Source of the DNA: Brasenia schreberi
Taxonomy: Eukaryota; Streptophyta; Magnoliopsida; Nymphaeales; Cabombaceae
Reading direction: 5' to 3'
DNA length: 64,000 nt
Assembly (NCBI GenBank): GCA_036023115.1
Contig: JAYKKT010000048.1
Coordinates: forward strand, 4,302,001 to 4,366,000
Of this stretch, positions 11,988 through 22,280 are shown piece by piece (within the stretch, counting starts at the first letter, position 1; every line of letters begins with the position of its first letter). Both the position numbers and the translations under genes were made by a program. Under the pieces are notes generated by a model. It did no database searches. It was not told where the DNA came from and was given only the letters and a program-made list of their open reading frames with translations.

Positions 11988-13200
11988 TACAACAACAACA
12001 ACTAAGCCTTTTCTCATACTAGATGGGGTCGGCTACATGGTTCTTTATTTCCACATAGCCTTATCATGTGCCATGTTAGCAGTTAACTCATAATAAGCTA
12101 GACCATTCTTTATTGTTTCTTTTTAACACTTTTGTGGTCATCTTTTACCTCTTTTAATACTTTCAAAATCTTACATTTTTACAGTTTCTTCTTTTGATCT
12201 TCTTTCTATATGTCTAAACCATCTTAAACGATATTCTCTCATTTTATCCTCTATTGGTGTCACTCCTAATTTATTTCTAATAACCTCATTATGTATACGG
12301 TCTTTTCTTATATGACCACTCATCCATCTCAACATCTTCATTTCTGTCATAGACATCTTTTGTACATGTTGATGATTAACTGCCCAATACTCAAAACCAT
12401 AAAACATGGTAGGTCTAATTGTTGCTCTATAATATTTACCTTTTAACTTTAATGGTATCTTCTTATCACAAAGAATACCTGATGCTCCTCTCTATTTTAA
12501 CCAACCAACATTAATTCTATGCGTAACATCTCCATCAATTCTTCCATCACTTTGAAAAATTGACCCTAGGTATTTAAAACTTTCTTTTTGGGGGATGCAA
12601 TGCTTGCCAATTTTAATTTTTATGTTCTCTAAAGTAACCAAATGATTAAACTTACATTCTATATATTGTGTCTTTGTTCTACTAAGTTGAAAACCTTTAC
12701 TTTCTAATGTTTCTCTCCATAGTTCCAATTTTCTATTAACTTTTTCCTAAGACTCCTCCACTAATATAATATCATCTACAAATAACATGCACCAAGGTAT
12801 TTCATCTTGAATATGTTTCGTTAACTCATCAATCACCATTATAAAGAAGTATGGACTTAAAGTTGATCCTTGATGTAACCCAATATTAACTTCAAAGAAG
12901 TATGTCATTCCTTCGAGAGTCCTCACACATGTTTTGTACTATCATACATGTCTCTTATAAGGTTTATGTATGTCAATGGGATACCTCTTTTTTCCAAGGT
13001 TCTCAAAAGAACCTCTTTCGGAACCTTATCATAAGCTTTTTCTAGATCAATAAATATCATGTAAAGATCTTTCTTTTTTGCTCTAAAATGTTTCATAAGA
13101 CATATCAAAAGGTGAATCACTTCAACAGTAGATCTGCCTGGCATGAATCCAAATTGGTTCTCTGTTTTACTCGATACTTGTCTTAACCTACGTTCAATAT
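11988..13200 (-). mobile_element. RTE-clade LINE copy B, 5'-truncated, minus strand
   Basis: The plus strand starts ACAACAACAACAACTAAGCC, the complement of the family 3' end with its (TTG)n tail. It runs to the position equivalent to about 47680 of the full-length element (ATTGAACGTAGGTTAAGAC). Frames on the minus strand carry [50 protein letters not shown] and [16 protein letters not shown], in several frames with stops. The FADD-bearing stretch lies outside the longer open frames. No TSD could be defined. It lies among copia fragments. Confidence 0.88.
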
Positions 13201-13221
13201 CATTAATTAGTCATTATGTCT

Positions 13222-13435
13222 GACAAATCCTTTGTGGCGATGCATTCTGCCAATGTCTTTTCAAGGCAGCAATCCGTGTAGTATTGTGTCCAACAACCAA
13301 CATATCGTCAATGTACAACAAAAGCATGATGAAGTCGCCTCATCATTTTTCCTCATCAAGACATAGTACTCGGCTTCAGTCTTCTTAAAGTTGTGCTTGC
13401 TCATGTACGAGTCGAACTTCTAGTACCATCATCAT
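13222..13435 (-). pseudogene. Ty1/copia reverse transcriptase fragment (second copia element)
   Basis: The minus strand encodes FDSYMSKHNFKKTEAEY, then after a frameshift LLLYIDDMLVVGHNTTRI-ALKR. This is the copia RT region around the YVDD catalytic motif. Because the fragment at 19.5 kb carries its own version of the same region (YIDDIIFMS), this piece must come from a different copia element. About 210 bp survive. Confidence 0.7.
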
Positions 13436-13589
13436 GGTGCTTTCATACCCAGAGTGTTAGCTCACCTGTAGGGAAGGTGCATGTGTGGGTGGGTGTGTTA
13501 GGCTTTGACCTCCTCTTGTGACAAGAAAAAAAGAAGTTCTACCTTAATCAGCAAACTGGATTCGACTTGCCTCGTACTTCAAATCCATA

Positions 13590-14751
13590 AAGCAAAAGCT
13601 TAGGAAAATCCATCCCGATGTTCACTCCCAAGTGAAGGAGGGTTTAGAAAATCTTTTAAAAGCCGGATTTATAAAACCCATTGCTTATTCCGAATGACTT
13701 TCAAATATTGTTGTGGCTCGAAAATCCAATGGAAAAATTCGGATTTGCATTGATTTTAGAAATTTAAACAAAGCCACTCCAAAAGATAATTTTCCTCTTC
13801 CAAACATCGATTTGATAGTGGATATCACTGCAAATCATGAAATGTTTTCTTTTATGGATGGCTATTCGGGTTATAATCAAATCAAGTTGGCACCAAAAGA
13901 TCAGGCAAAAACTACTTTTACTACACCTTGGGACACATACTGTTACACGATTATGCCATTTTGAAAAATGTCGGTGCCACATACCAAAAAGCTATGACTA
14001 CCATTTTCTATGACCAAATCCATGAGCTCTTGGAAGTATATGTGGATGATCTTTTGGTAAAATGAAAAACCCGATGCACAGACATTGAATCTTTGCAAAA
14101 GGTTTTTAAAAGACTTAGGTTTTATAAAGTGAAGCTAAACCCTCAAAAATGTGTCTTTGGAGTGGAATAGGGCAACTCTTAGGGTTCATGGTAAGTCAAA
14201 GGGGCATAGAAGTTGACTCCTCTAAGTGTCGAGCCATCATAGACATGCCTCCACCCTTCAACTTGACTCAAATCCGAAGCCTCTAAAGTCGACTCCAAGT
14301 AATTAGGAGATTTATTTCCAATTTAGCAACAAGATGCGAACCTTTCAGTAGGCTTTTGAGAAAATGAGTTAAATTTGAATGGGATGCCGATAGCCAAAAA
14401 GCTTTTGAAATATTGAAAACTTGTTTGGTAAATCCTCTGATTTTTAAAACCTCTAAAACAAGGAAAACCTTTATTGCTTTATATTTCCATACATGTGAAT
14501 GCATTGGGGCTTTACTTGCTCAATATGAGGATGATAGCCTTAAGGAATATGCTATTTACTACATTTCGAATACTCTATTGGCATATGAAAGAAATTATCA
14601 AGCCAGGGAGAAAACGTGCTTGGCCTTGGTGTGGGCTTGTCAAAAGTTTAGACACTACTTCCTAGATCATGAAATTTGGATAGTGTCTAAGCTTGATCCA
14701 ATCAAGCACTTGTTTGAAAAACCTATCCTAACGGGTAGGCTAGGTAAATAG
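13590..14751 (+). pseudogene. Tat gypsy reverse transcriptase and first RNase H, broken
   Basis: RT starts near KQKLRKIHPDV and LLKAGFIKPI. An open part (13713-13964) has ARKSNGKIRICIDFRNLN and FMDGYSGYNQI, which includes the first catalytic Asp. YVDDLLVK follows in another frame at about 14039-14062, immediately followed by a stop. A third frame (14413-14751) gives the first RNase H with FIALYFHTCECIGALLAQ and ERNYQAREKTCLALVWACQK. At least two frameshifts and several stops separate the pieces. The TAG at 14749-14751 sits where the family usually has a Trp codon (GRLxKWQLLL-type motif). The gene is non-functional. Confidence 0.85.
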
Positions 14752-14763
14752 CAGCTCCTCTTA

Positions 14764-15486
14764 ATGGAGTATGATTTAAAGTTTCACTATCAAACCTCCA
14801 TTAAAGAACAAGCCCTAGCCGACCATGTGGCCAAATTGCCTTTTGAGGATACATATGCTATACTTGATGAAATGCCTGATGAAGGCATATTTATAAATGA
14901 ATTTCAAAACCATATTTTAGCAAATTGTTTTAATGAAAATCAAGTACGAAAAATGCATTTTGATGGGACAAGGAATCAACAAGGGGCAAGTGTAGGAGTC
15001 ATCCTCATAACCCCTGAAAAGGGAGAGATCTCCATTGCCATTCGGCTAGATTTTGAATGTTCAGATAATGTGGCCGAGTATAAAGCACTCATACAAGCCC
15101 TAAAAATTTTAAAAAATCTAGGGGCATCATGTATTGAAGTCTTTGGAGATTCTATGCTTGTTATAAACCAAGTTTTGAAAATTTGGCAAGTCAAAAAAGA
15201 AAAACTCATATCATATCATGAATTGGCCACTAGATTGGTCGATTCTTTCAAATCATGCACACTCACTCACATAGGAAGAGAGGACAACACCATAGCAGGT
15301 GTCCTCTCATCTCTAGGCTCATCTCTAAGGGTCGACCCCACCATGGGAACCCGATTCTTAGAAATTTGGCACTCACCCACTCCATCCACCCACGATTTGG
15401 AGATTTGCCAAAATGACCAAAATTCAAATGAAAAACCTTGGTTTCAAGACATTAAAAACTTTTTAGAAAATAGAGGAATTTCCTAA
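14764..15486 (+). pseudogene. Second (archaeal-type) RNase H domain of Tat pol
   Basis: A 240-codon open segment in the same frame as the preceding first RNase H piece, from which one stop codon separates it. Residues about 62-180 form a second RNase H with the acidic residues in FDGT (D67), AEYKAL (E105) and FGDS (D129). The last acidic position, usually in an NxxAD motif, reads NTIAG with Gly at 179, so the active site looks damaged. Two tandem RNase H domains are a published hallmark of plant Tat/Ogre-like elements. The ATG at its start is incidental, since the domain is part of a pol polyprotein. Confidence 0.85.
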
Positions 15487-16150
15487 TTTGCTTCTCCTAA
15501 AGATAAAGCTTTTATTCGAAAAATTTCAACCCAATATATTATTTTGGGAGAGATTCTTTATAAAAAGAGTTTTACTGGCATCTTGTTGAGATGTGTAGAC
15601 CTTGATGAGGCTAGGATCATAATGCATGAGTTCCACGATGGAGAATGTGGAGGCCATGTCAATGCAATATGATGACCATGAAGATACTTAGGGCCGGTTA
15701 TTTTTGGTCCACCCTTAAACAAGAATATCATGATCATGTTAGGAAATGTCATCAATGTCAAGTGCATGGACACGCCATTCATATCCCATCATCCACCTCA
15801 CATTCCATTGTGAGCCCATGTGGGCATTTGACATCATAAGACTCATCTCCACCAAACTAGGGGCATTTAGAATGTATTCCCTAAAAATCTTTTTATGAAG
15901 ACTGAATATATTCATCATCTCATAAAGCATGTATCTCCATCATATCACATGGAATACATTTTTACATGTCATGCATCACATACACATCATTCACCTAAAG
16001 AGGCCCAAAAAGGTGGTAGCCCAAGTAGGAATGTCCCCATGTCATAAAAGGGGCAACAAAAAAATCGATATGCATGTTGATTGATTGATGTTGAGGGCAG
16101 AAATTTAGTAGACCCTATACATGCCCAATAATTGAAATTTTTTTTAGGGT
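15483..16150 (+). pseudogene. Integrase remnant with deleted catalytic core
   Basis: The zinc-binding N-terminal part is visible: HEFHDGECGGHVNA, then after a frameshift RAGYFWSTLKQEYHDHVRKCHQCQ (15645-15839), giving the His-His-Cys-Cys pattern. From about 15840 the catalytic core is missing. Compared with the copy at 43.5-44.4 kb, the sequence jumps from the start of the core to the C-terminal tail at about 15990-16140 (the IDVEGRNLVDP-like region). A deletion of roughly 700 bp relative to that copy explains this. Stops are present throughout. Confidence 0.75.
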
Positions 16151-17250
16151 CTATGTTAGTTCTTTCGAAAAGATTTTAAAATGGATCACTTTTGACCTTC
16201 TTGAAAGAAGGATCAAGATTGATTGTATGACTCTAAATGAGGGAATCGATGCTTTATGAAAAGTAGAGTTTTCAAAATCAGTTGGTAACATTTCAAAAAT
16301 CCTTAGCTTACAAAATAAAGGTTGGTTTAATATAACAAAATATTTTCAAATGATAGATGCTATTAAGAAATGGGATGATCTTGGTTGAATCAAGTAGCCA
16401 TAGGGATAAGTTTTTTCTCCATTTTACTTTTCTCTCCAAAAGAAAAATTGGCAAAATTCAAAATAAAAGAGAATACAAAAACTCCTCTAAAAAGAAGTCT
16501 TCCCTTCAAATAGAAAGAGGGAATACAAAAATTCCTCCGAAAGAGGTCTTCTCTTTGAATTAAAAAAAAAAAGAAAAGAGAATGCAAAAACTCCTCCAAA
16601 AAGAGGTCTTCCCTTCTGATAGAAAGAGGGAATAAAAAAATTCCTCCGAAAGAGGTCTTTTCTTTGAATGAGAAAAAGAAAAAAAAAGATAGAAAAGAAA
16701 AAGAATCTACTTATTTGGATTTCATTTTGTTTGAGAATTAGACTTTGTTATGTGGGAAATGGAACTTTGAAATGTTTTCCAAAATTTCCTACAAAACCTC
16801 TACCAAGTAGCAGGTATTGAAACCCGAATGAAGGGAAATATGAAAAACTGTAGGTCCTTTTGATTGAAGATAAAAGGAGTTCTCTTTTGAAAATAAATTT
16901 TGAAAACTCGAAATGTCAAAATGACATGGGATTATCCTACTTGGGGTAGCCAACCTTCAAAGACCCTCCCCAAACTCATTAATCTCTTAAGTGAGTCTCT
17001 AAAACCTCACACTCTATTTGCATCACCCACACCATGCATGTATACATTCAAAGTCGTTCATGCATGATCATGCTTAGGACATATATCCAATGTAGGTCAA
17101 GTCCCTTTTGGCTGAAATCCCCTCCTCTATAATTCAACGAAAAGAATTATATGAAATGAAGGATGATTTATATTCTCAAAAAAAATTGAGAAGTAAATCC
17201 AAAAAGGGTGTTTTCTTCTTTGCCATTATCCAAATAAATTTGGATTAATG
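16151..17250. other. Tat 3' untranslated internal region
   Basis: Non-coding stretch between the pol end and the polypurine tract, homologous along its length to 44455-45624 of element 2 (for example GGGTCTATGTTA and CTTCTTGAAAGAAGGATC). It includes the 50-bp tandem repeats. Confidence 0.65.
16450..16690 (+). repeat. Tandem repeats in Tat 3' non-coding region
   Basis: Four units of about 50 bp (or two of about 100) share A-ACAAAAACTCCTC--AAAGA followed by GGTCTTC-CTT and a purine-rich spacer. A related but different array lies at the same position in element 2 (44775-44910). Tandem arrays before the polypurine tract are usual in this lineage. Confidence 0.75.
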
Positions 17251-17265
17251 CCAAAGAGGAGCATC
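17251..17265 (+). other. Polypurine tract of Tat element 1
   Basis: CCAAAGAGGAGCATC lies directly before the LTR start TGTAAATACCC. The same tract precedes the LTR of element 2 at 45626-45640. It is the expected primer for plus-strand DNA synthesis. Confidence 0.8.
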
Positions 17266-17948
17266 TGTAAATACCCAAAATTAAAATATTTTCAAAACTC
17301 CTAATTTTGAAAATAAATTTAAAGCCTTTATGAACTTCCAAATTCAAACTTTTTAAAGTTCAAGTCTTCTTGGGAACATTTCAAAATAAAGGTTTTAAAT
17401 CAAGTTAAAAAGCCCTAATAATCAAAGCGAATCAGACGAATAGGTAAGGACCCGGTCCAATCCAAGATCAAAATCAAGCTTGGAAGCGAAGGATGAACCG
17501 AGTCAAAAGCTTATCCTCTCTAGATAAAGCAAGTAACAAAGCATATCGAATAGGATACGAAGATCAAAGCTTATCATAAGCGGATAAGATGAAGACCGGC
17601 CCACTTCAAGGGACGAATCATTTCAAGACACAGGATCGGTTCAAGCTTAAATCAAAGGCCAAGGTGGACCAATTTTTATCAAATGAATTGGGTTTGAAGA
17701 TGTTGATTTTAAAGAACTACCAAAGCCACATCCAACCGGTATGTTAAAGTGGATCAAGATGGGCTACACTTAGTCGGCCATGAAGGTGCACTCGGCTAAG
17801 CCTAGACAAGCCTAAATAGACTCAAAACCAGCTCATATGGGGCTGGTCCATAGTACCACAAGGGGGACCACTCAAAGTGGATCATGGGCTGGACATGAAG
17901 CAAGCCAAACTTGCCCCAATGAAGGCCCTATAAGCCAGCCCCTTGGCC

Positions 17949-17956
17949 TATAAAAA
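17949..17956 (+). promoter_or_regulatory. LTR core promoter TATA box, element 1
   Basis: TATAAAAA in the context GGCCTATAAAAAGGGCC. LTR 2 has the same element at 49759. Transcription would start about 25-35 bases downstream, inside an unusual run of G. Confidence 0.65.
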
Positions 17957-17963
17957 GGGCCAA

Positions 17964-17986
17964 GGGGGGGCGGGGGGGGGGGCGGG
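17964..17986. repeat. G-rich run (possible G-quadruplex) at the LTR start site
   Basis: About 23 bases that are G except for two C. The run lies 8-30 bases after the TATA box. LTR 2 has only a short G run (CCTTGGGGGATG) at the same place, so the tract expanded in this copy. It is also a region where sequencing errors in run length are likely. Confidence 0.7.
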
Positions 17987-19479
17987 TTTCTCATTTTGGA
18001 ATGTTCTATCTTCTATCTTTCATCATCTTGGGGAATTGTGAGAGAGTTAGGGGCTGGTCTTGGGCTTAACAAGGAGGTGTTGCACAAAACTGGTCGTGGG
18101 TTGCAAGGGAGTGAAGCAAGAGAGGTAGAGTGGGGTAGTTCTAGGCTAAGGATTGCACATTGAGTGTGAGTGAGATTGAGTCAAGGAATAAGGGAGCAAG
18201 CCGAATTCCATACTTGGGAATTTCGGCATCTTGGGTGAAAAGCTGTAAGTATTCCTAAACCTTGATTTTAATCCTTCTTCTCCATTAATTCAATTTGAAA
18301 GGGGTTGTATTAATGGAGCTTTGTCTCCCCCATGTTGTAATAATGATTAGATTTGCTGAATTTTCATTCTCACGTATGCACTCTATGTGTTTGTTTATGT
18401 GATTCTTCCTCAATATATTCTATAAAACACTCTATACTCTCTACCCCCTCTATGCTTAAGCTTATATACATATTTCTCTTTATTTTCCTTCATCAATTTC
18501 AATTCGTGATGTTGTGTTGTTGCAATTTCAATTCGGGTGAGTATGCATGCATGTATGTTCTATAAAAACAAAATTTTGTTTTCCAACATCTGCATACTTT
18601 GATTGTTTCAATTTTAATTCTCTGATCTATGATTCGAATGAGCTTAAATTTTAGGCACAACACCTACACACACTAGCCCATTAGAAATAAAATTTTTAAG
18701 AATTTTAGGACCATGCAACCCTATGAATAAAATTGAGAAAAATCGGATAAATCCATTTCTCTTTTCTGTATAGTCGAATTTCCTGCGATAGGGATTGGGT
18801 AAAAATCTCATATCTTTGTTTGTAGGAATCTAAATTGGATGAATTTAGTCTCATTGGAAATTTTATATCCATAGCTTTCCAAAAAGACTAAAATCACAAC
18901 ATTTGAAGTTCTATACATCGAGATATAGAGGATTATTTGAACCTCTGTATTTCTATCATAAAATCTCCTGAAACAGTGAAGTCAGGTCCAATTCCTGATT
19001 TAATTTTGTGAATCTGTTAGTCCAAAATTAAAACAAAAGATGGTATAGGATCCCAATATATCAAGTAATATCCTGTAAAAATTTTATGAATTTTGGAGAT
19101 TCTTAGACCACCGAGAAAAATTCGGGAACGAGGTCTAAAAAACAAAGTTCGTTTCTATTTTTCAGAATTTGGTGAATTTCAAGTTGAAACTAAGTGCACT
19201 CACTCTTTCTTAGACAAATACTTCTTCTTCACGTGAATTGAAGTCTATCACCTTTAAATTTGAAGTTTCTAAGCGCTTAGGTTGACCCTTGAGCATCGAT
19301 TCAAGAAGGCCTAAAGCGAAAAGAACTCACTTAGCCCAATCACCAATTGAAGTCAGATTTGATTTACACACTTTGCTAGTTTTTGAAAACTAGCTGGCAC
19401 GCTCACGAAAGAGTAGATTAGAAATTCTCGTTTCAAGTCTCTACATAGGCTTGGAGTGAAAATTTCGTGTCTACAATTT

Positions 19480-20330
19480 TCTAATTTCCTTAATAAGCTT
19501 GGCTGATGAACTCATAAAAATAATATCATCAATGTATATAATCATAATAATGATGTCACTATCATTCACCTTTGTATATAAATTAGATTTATTGTCTCTT
19601 CTTTTAATAGCATTTTGATGAAGGTATGTATCAAGTCGATTATACCATGCTCGTCAGGCATGCTTAAGACCATGTAAAATTTTCTTCAACTTGTAAACTT
19701 GTTCTTCTTTTTCTTTAATAATAAATCCCTACCATTGCTCAACAAAAACATGTTCATTTAAGTAACCATTTGAAAATGCAGATTTTATGTAAACCATAAA
19801 ACTTTCTAATGAAACTGAACTCCTACTACTAAAATGATTTAGACGGTTTTAAATATTATCATAGGTGAAAACGTTTCAAAGGAATCAACTCTTTTTTTTT
19901 TGCATAACCTTTAAAAACTAATCTTGATTTATATTTGGATACATTAACATTTGCATCATACTTTACTCGATATACCCATTTGATGTCAATTGCATCCTTT
20001 TTAGGTGGCAAGTCTACTAGTTCACGTGTTTAATTTTTGTCAATGGCATGCATCTCTTCTAACATTGATTTTCTCCAACTTTCATCATTACATGATTCTT
20101 CATACCTCATTGATTTTGTAACCATTGAAGAAAGTATATTTCTATAAATTTCATGAAGCGACCTTACCTTCTATGAAGGAGTATCATCATCTAATGTTGA
20201 TTCAATATCTTTGTAACTCAAGGCCTTTGAAGAAAATGGTGGCCATTGAGATAACTCTTTTTTCCATTTGGGACTCATTTGACTCAACCTTATCTTCAGA
20301 AAAGGTCATTTGTTGATTTTCATTTTTGTC
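19480..20330 (-). pseudogene. Ty1/copia reverse transcriptase relic
   Basis: The minus strand from about 20110 down reads SMRYEESCNDESWRKSMLEEM, KDAIDIKWVYRVKYDAN, AFSNGYLNEHVFVEQW, EEQVYKLKKILHGLKHA, AWYNRLDTYLHQNA and IIYIDDIIFMSSSAKLIKE. This is the classic copia RT in order, with the catalytic YIDD at about 19530. Stops, one poly-A expansion and frameshifts are present. It stops at 19476 where the Tat LTR begins, and its missing C-terminal part fits the RNase H relic at 11.4-12.0 kb. Confidence 0.8.
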
Positions 20331-20605
20331 CCATTTTCAAAAATTATTTTTATAGAAAATAACATCTCGTCAAATTTTAAACTTTTAAGTAGTTTGTTGT
20401 TTGACGAGATGTCATTTTTGTCCCATTTTCAAAAATTATTTTCATGAAAATAACATCTTGTCAAATTGTTTTAACCTTATCTTTTAAGTAGTTTGTTGTA
20501 TATTTGAGATTATATAAATGGTAAACTTTTAAAACATCAAAATATTGAACTGTGTGCAAACTTCAGTTCTATGGGACCTCAATTTACAACAAACTACTTA
20601 AAAGA
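20330..20605. repeat. Tandem plus inverted duplication upstream of copia RT
   Basis: CATTTTCAAAAATTATTTT...AAAATAACATCT followed by CTTTTAAGTAGTTTGTTGT occurs twice as direct repeats (about 20330-20402 and 20425-20495). The complement ACAACAAACTACTTAAAAG then occurs at 20586-20604. The minus-strand reading (DVIFMKIIFENG) resembles the copia linker before RT. The unit is probably a local duplication within the relic. Confidence 0.65.
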
Positions 20606-20639
20606 GAGGAACAAAAATAGATTTTTAGGACACCTTTGA

Positions 20640-21725
20640 TTGCTCTAAGTGTGTGTGGGCCCATGTCAGCTCTTTTCACAAAAAAGTCTTCTTATTTTGT
20701 TGGACAAGGATAAACCTTTGTGCTAGCCATTTGTTTTTACTAGGTTACATTTAAGATTTTTCACATTGAACAAACATTTGATAACAAAAGAAGGATTGCT
20801 TGTTGTTTGGGTTGTAAGACAAAGTTTAGTAGGTTGTAGTTGGCTAGGAAAAGGATTTGGTTAGACTCATGTATAGATTAGGTTTTTCATATATGCTTCT
20901 AAAGGGATTGGTTGAACTGGGTTTGGGGAAGACCAAGTGGGTATGGTTTAGGCTAACTTCTTGAACAATTAACTTAATTTTGAAGCCTTGACTCTAGTTA
21001 GGTAGATCGGGCTTAAGGGTAATTGGATCAGATTTGGATCACCTAATTTAAATTTCCAAACGAGCGAACAATTAACAATCTACAGGTTTGAACAAATGAG
21101 CATGAGATCGTTTTTTTAGCATGAAAATTTAATATGATGGATGTATAGTATTAAATAGCATGCGAGGGCCAAGACTTAAAATTGACGTGCTTAACAAAGA
21201 TGTTTAACTGATTATTGGATGATGAGCTACACTCTCCTGTTGAACCAATTAGAATCGATATGCTTGGTAAAGATGTTAAAAATTCTACTAACTGAAAGGA
21301 GAGTTACAGGTACCTATAGTCGATCTTTAATGCCATGAAACTATATTCATTCCTTATTTGAAATGCATCAATGCAAGTAGTCTTTTCTTGGATAGAGCAA
21401 ATACGCCCAATGCTCTACGCACTAGAAAGAAACTAGATAACTCAAATTTCTGATTTCTTTTTCTTGCTTCTCCCTCCAATGATGATAAACACCTTATTTA
21501 TAGTTTTTCTTAGGGTATTTTCGAAAAAGAAAACTTGATACAACATTTCTCAATTTAGGAAAGCAAAACAATAAAAAACAAGAAGCTGAAATTTTTGGTA
21601 TTTGCATGGTCTGTGTTTCCTTCTTGAGCGTGTTGTTGATGACAAGTAAAAACTTTTGTGCACATACAAGGGCAAGTAGAACCAGTTGACCTTCATTTGG
21701 TTTACTTTAGCTCATCGATACATCC
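20640..21725. other. Anonymous DNA, nothing recognised
   Basis: No open frame of note and no family signature. Possibly decayed copia internal sequence, since it lies between gag-like and RT relics on the same strand. Confidence 0.4.
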
Positions 21726-21729
21726 TAGT

Positions 21730-22036
21730 GATCATATTTTGGTAACTTCAATAATTTCATAATAATGAAAAGTGTTGGCTGCCAGAATTTCATATTTGGT
21801 TCAGCCTTTCTATTCACATGATGTTTAAATTTATGTGCAAAATCATATAACATGACCGTCAAATTTTGGTGGCTTGAATAATTTCACAGGAATGGAAAGT
21901 GTTGGTTCTCCTTTTTCTGTTTGATTCAGACTTTCTATTCTCATTCCACCCACCTTCAAACATGAGTTATCCTTCATGGTGTTCAGCCTCATGTATACAT
22001 TAAATATATCTATATTGTACGCCCTCCTATTACACA
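21730..22036 (-). pseudogene. Copia gag-like N-terminal relic, duplicated
   Basis: The minus strand encodes PVKLFKPPKFDGHV (about 21845-21890), the LPKFDG-type motif near the start of copia gag proteins. A second diverged version (TLFIIMKLLKLPKYDH) follows at about 21737-21790. The plus-strand block GCTTGAATAATTTCA-A-GAATG occurs in both, so the segment is tandemly duplicated with a period near 110 bp. It fits upstream of the copia RT at 20 kb on the same strand. Confidence 0.5.
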
Positions 22037-22280
22037 CATATACATATATATATACCTAGGCATGCTTTAGGAAAACATATATATAGCCACTTGTGCGACA
22101 TATATATCATATATTACCTATATACATATAGAGAGTTTTTTTCTTTTGTTTATGTAGAATATATACGTATATAGGCTAGTTTTTCAAATACTACATATAA
22201 ATATGTATTCCTATGTTTATATACATATATTTATATATGTGTATACATATATTTATATATGTGTATATATACATAATATG
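22036..22280. repeat. TATA/TACATA simple-sequence region
   Basis: Repeated ATATATAC, ACATATATTTATATATGTGT units form an impure microsatellite. The 22-base unit containing TATACATATATTTATATATG occurs twice at about 22216-22262. Confidence 0.8.

Larger units (their letters stand above)
13575..19475 (+). mobile_element. Ty3/gypsy Tat-lineage element 1, 5'-truncated, with 3' LTR
   Basis: The order RT, RNase H, second (archaeal-type) RNase H, integrase, 3' non-coding region, polypurine tract and LTR identifies a plant Tat-lineage gypsy element. Gag, protease and the 5' LTR are absent, so it begins abruptly within RT at about 13575. All domains are disrupted. The element lies between minus-strand copia and LINE fragments and appears to have separated the copia RT (19.5 kb) from its RNase H (11.4 kb). 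The LTR ends GTGTCTACA at 19475. Confidence 0.85.
17266..19475 (+). repeat. 3' LTR of Tat element 1 (2.21 kb)
   Basis: Starts TGTAAATACCCAAAATT after the polypurine tract and ends GTGTCTACA, giving TG...CA termini. It matches the LTR at 48921-51183 along its length, including the TTGTATTAATGGAGC-TTTGTCTCC block, the GACCCTTGAGCA-CG-TTCAAGAA block and AACTAGCTGGCACG near the end. It carries its own TATA box at 17949. No partner 5' LTR is present in the window, so age cannot be taken from LTR divergence. Confidence 0.85.

Noticed and set aside
16450..16690. Regularly spaced repeats that might suggest a CRISPR array
   Set aside because: Units are contiguous diverged tandem repeats in the non-coding end of a plant retrotransposon, with no conserved repeat plus unique spacer pattern.
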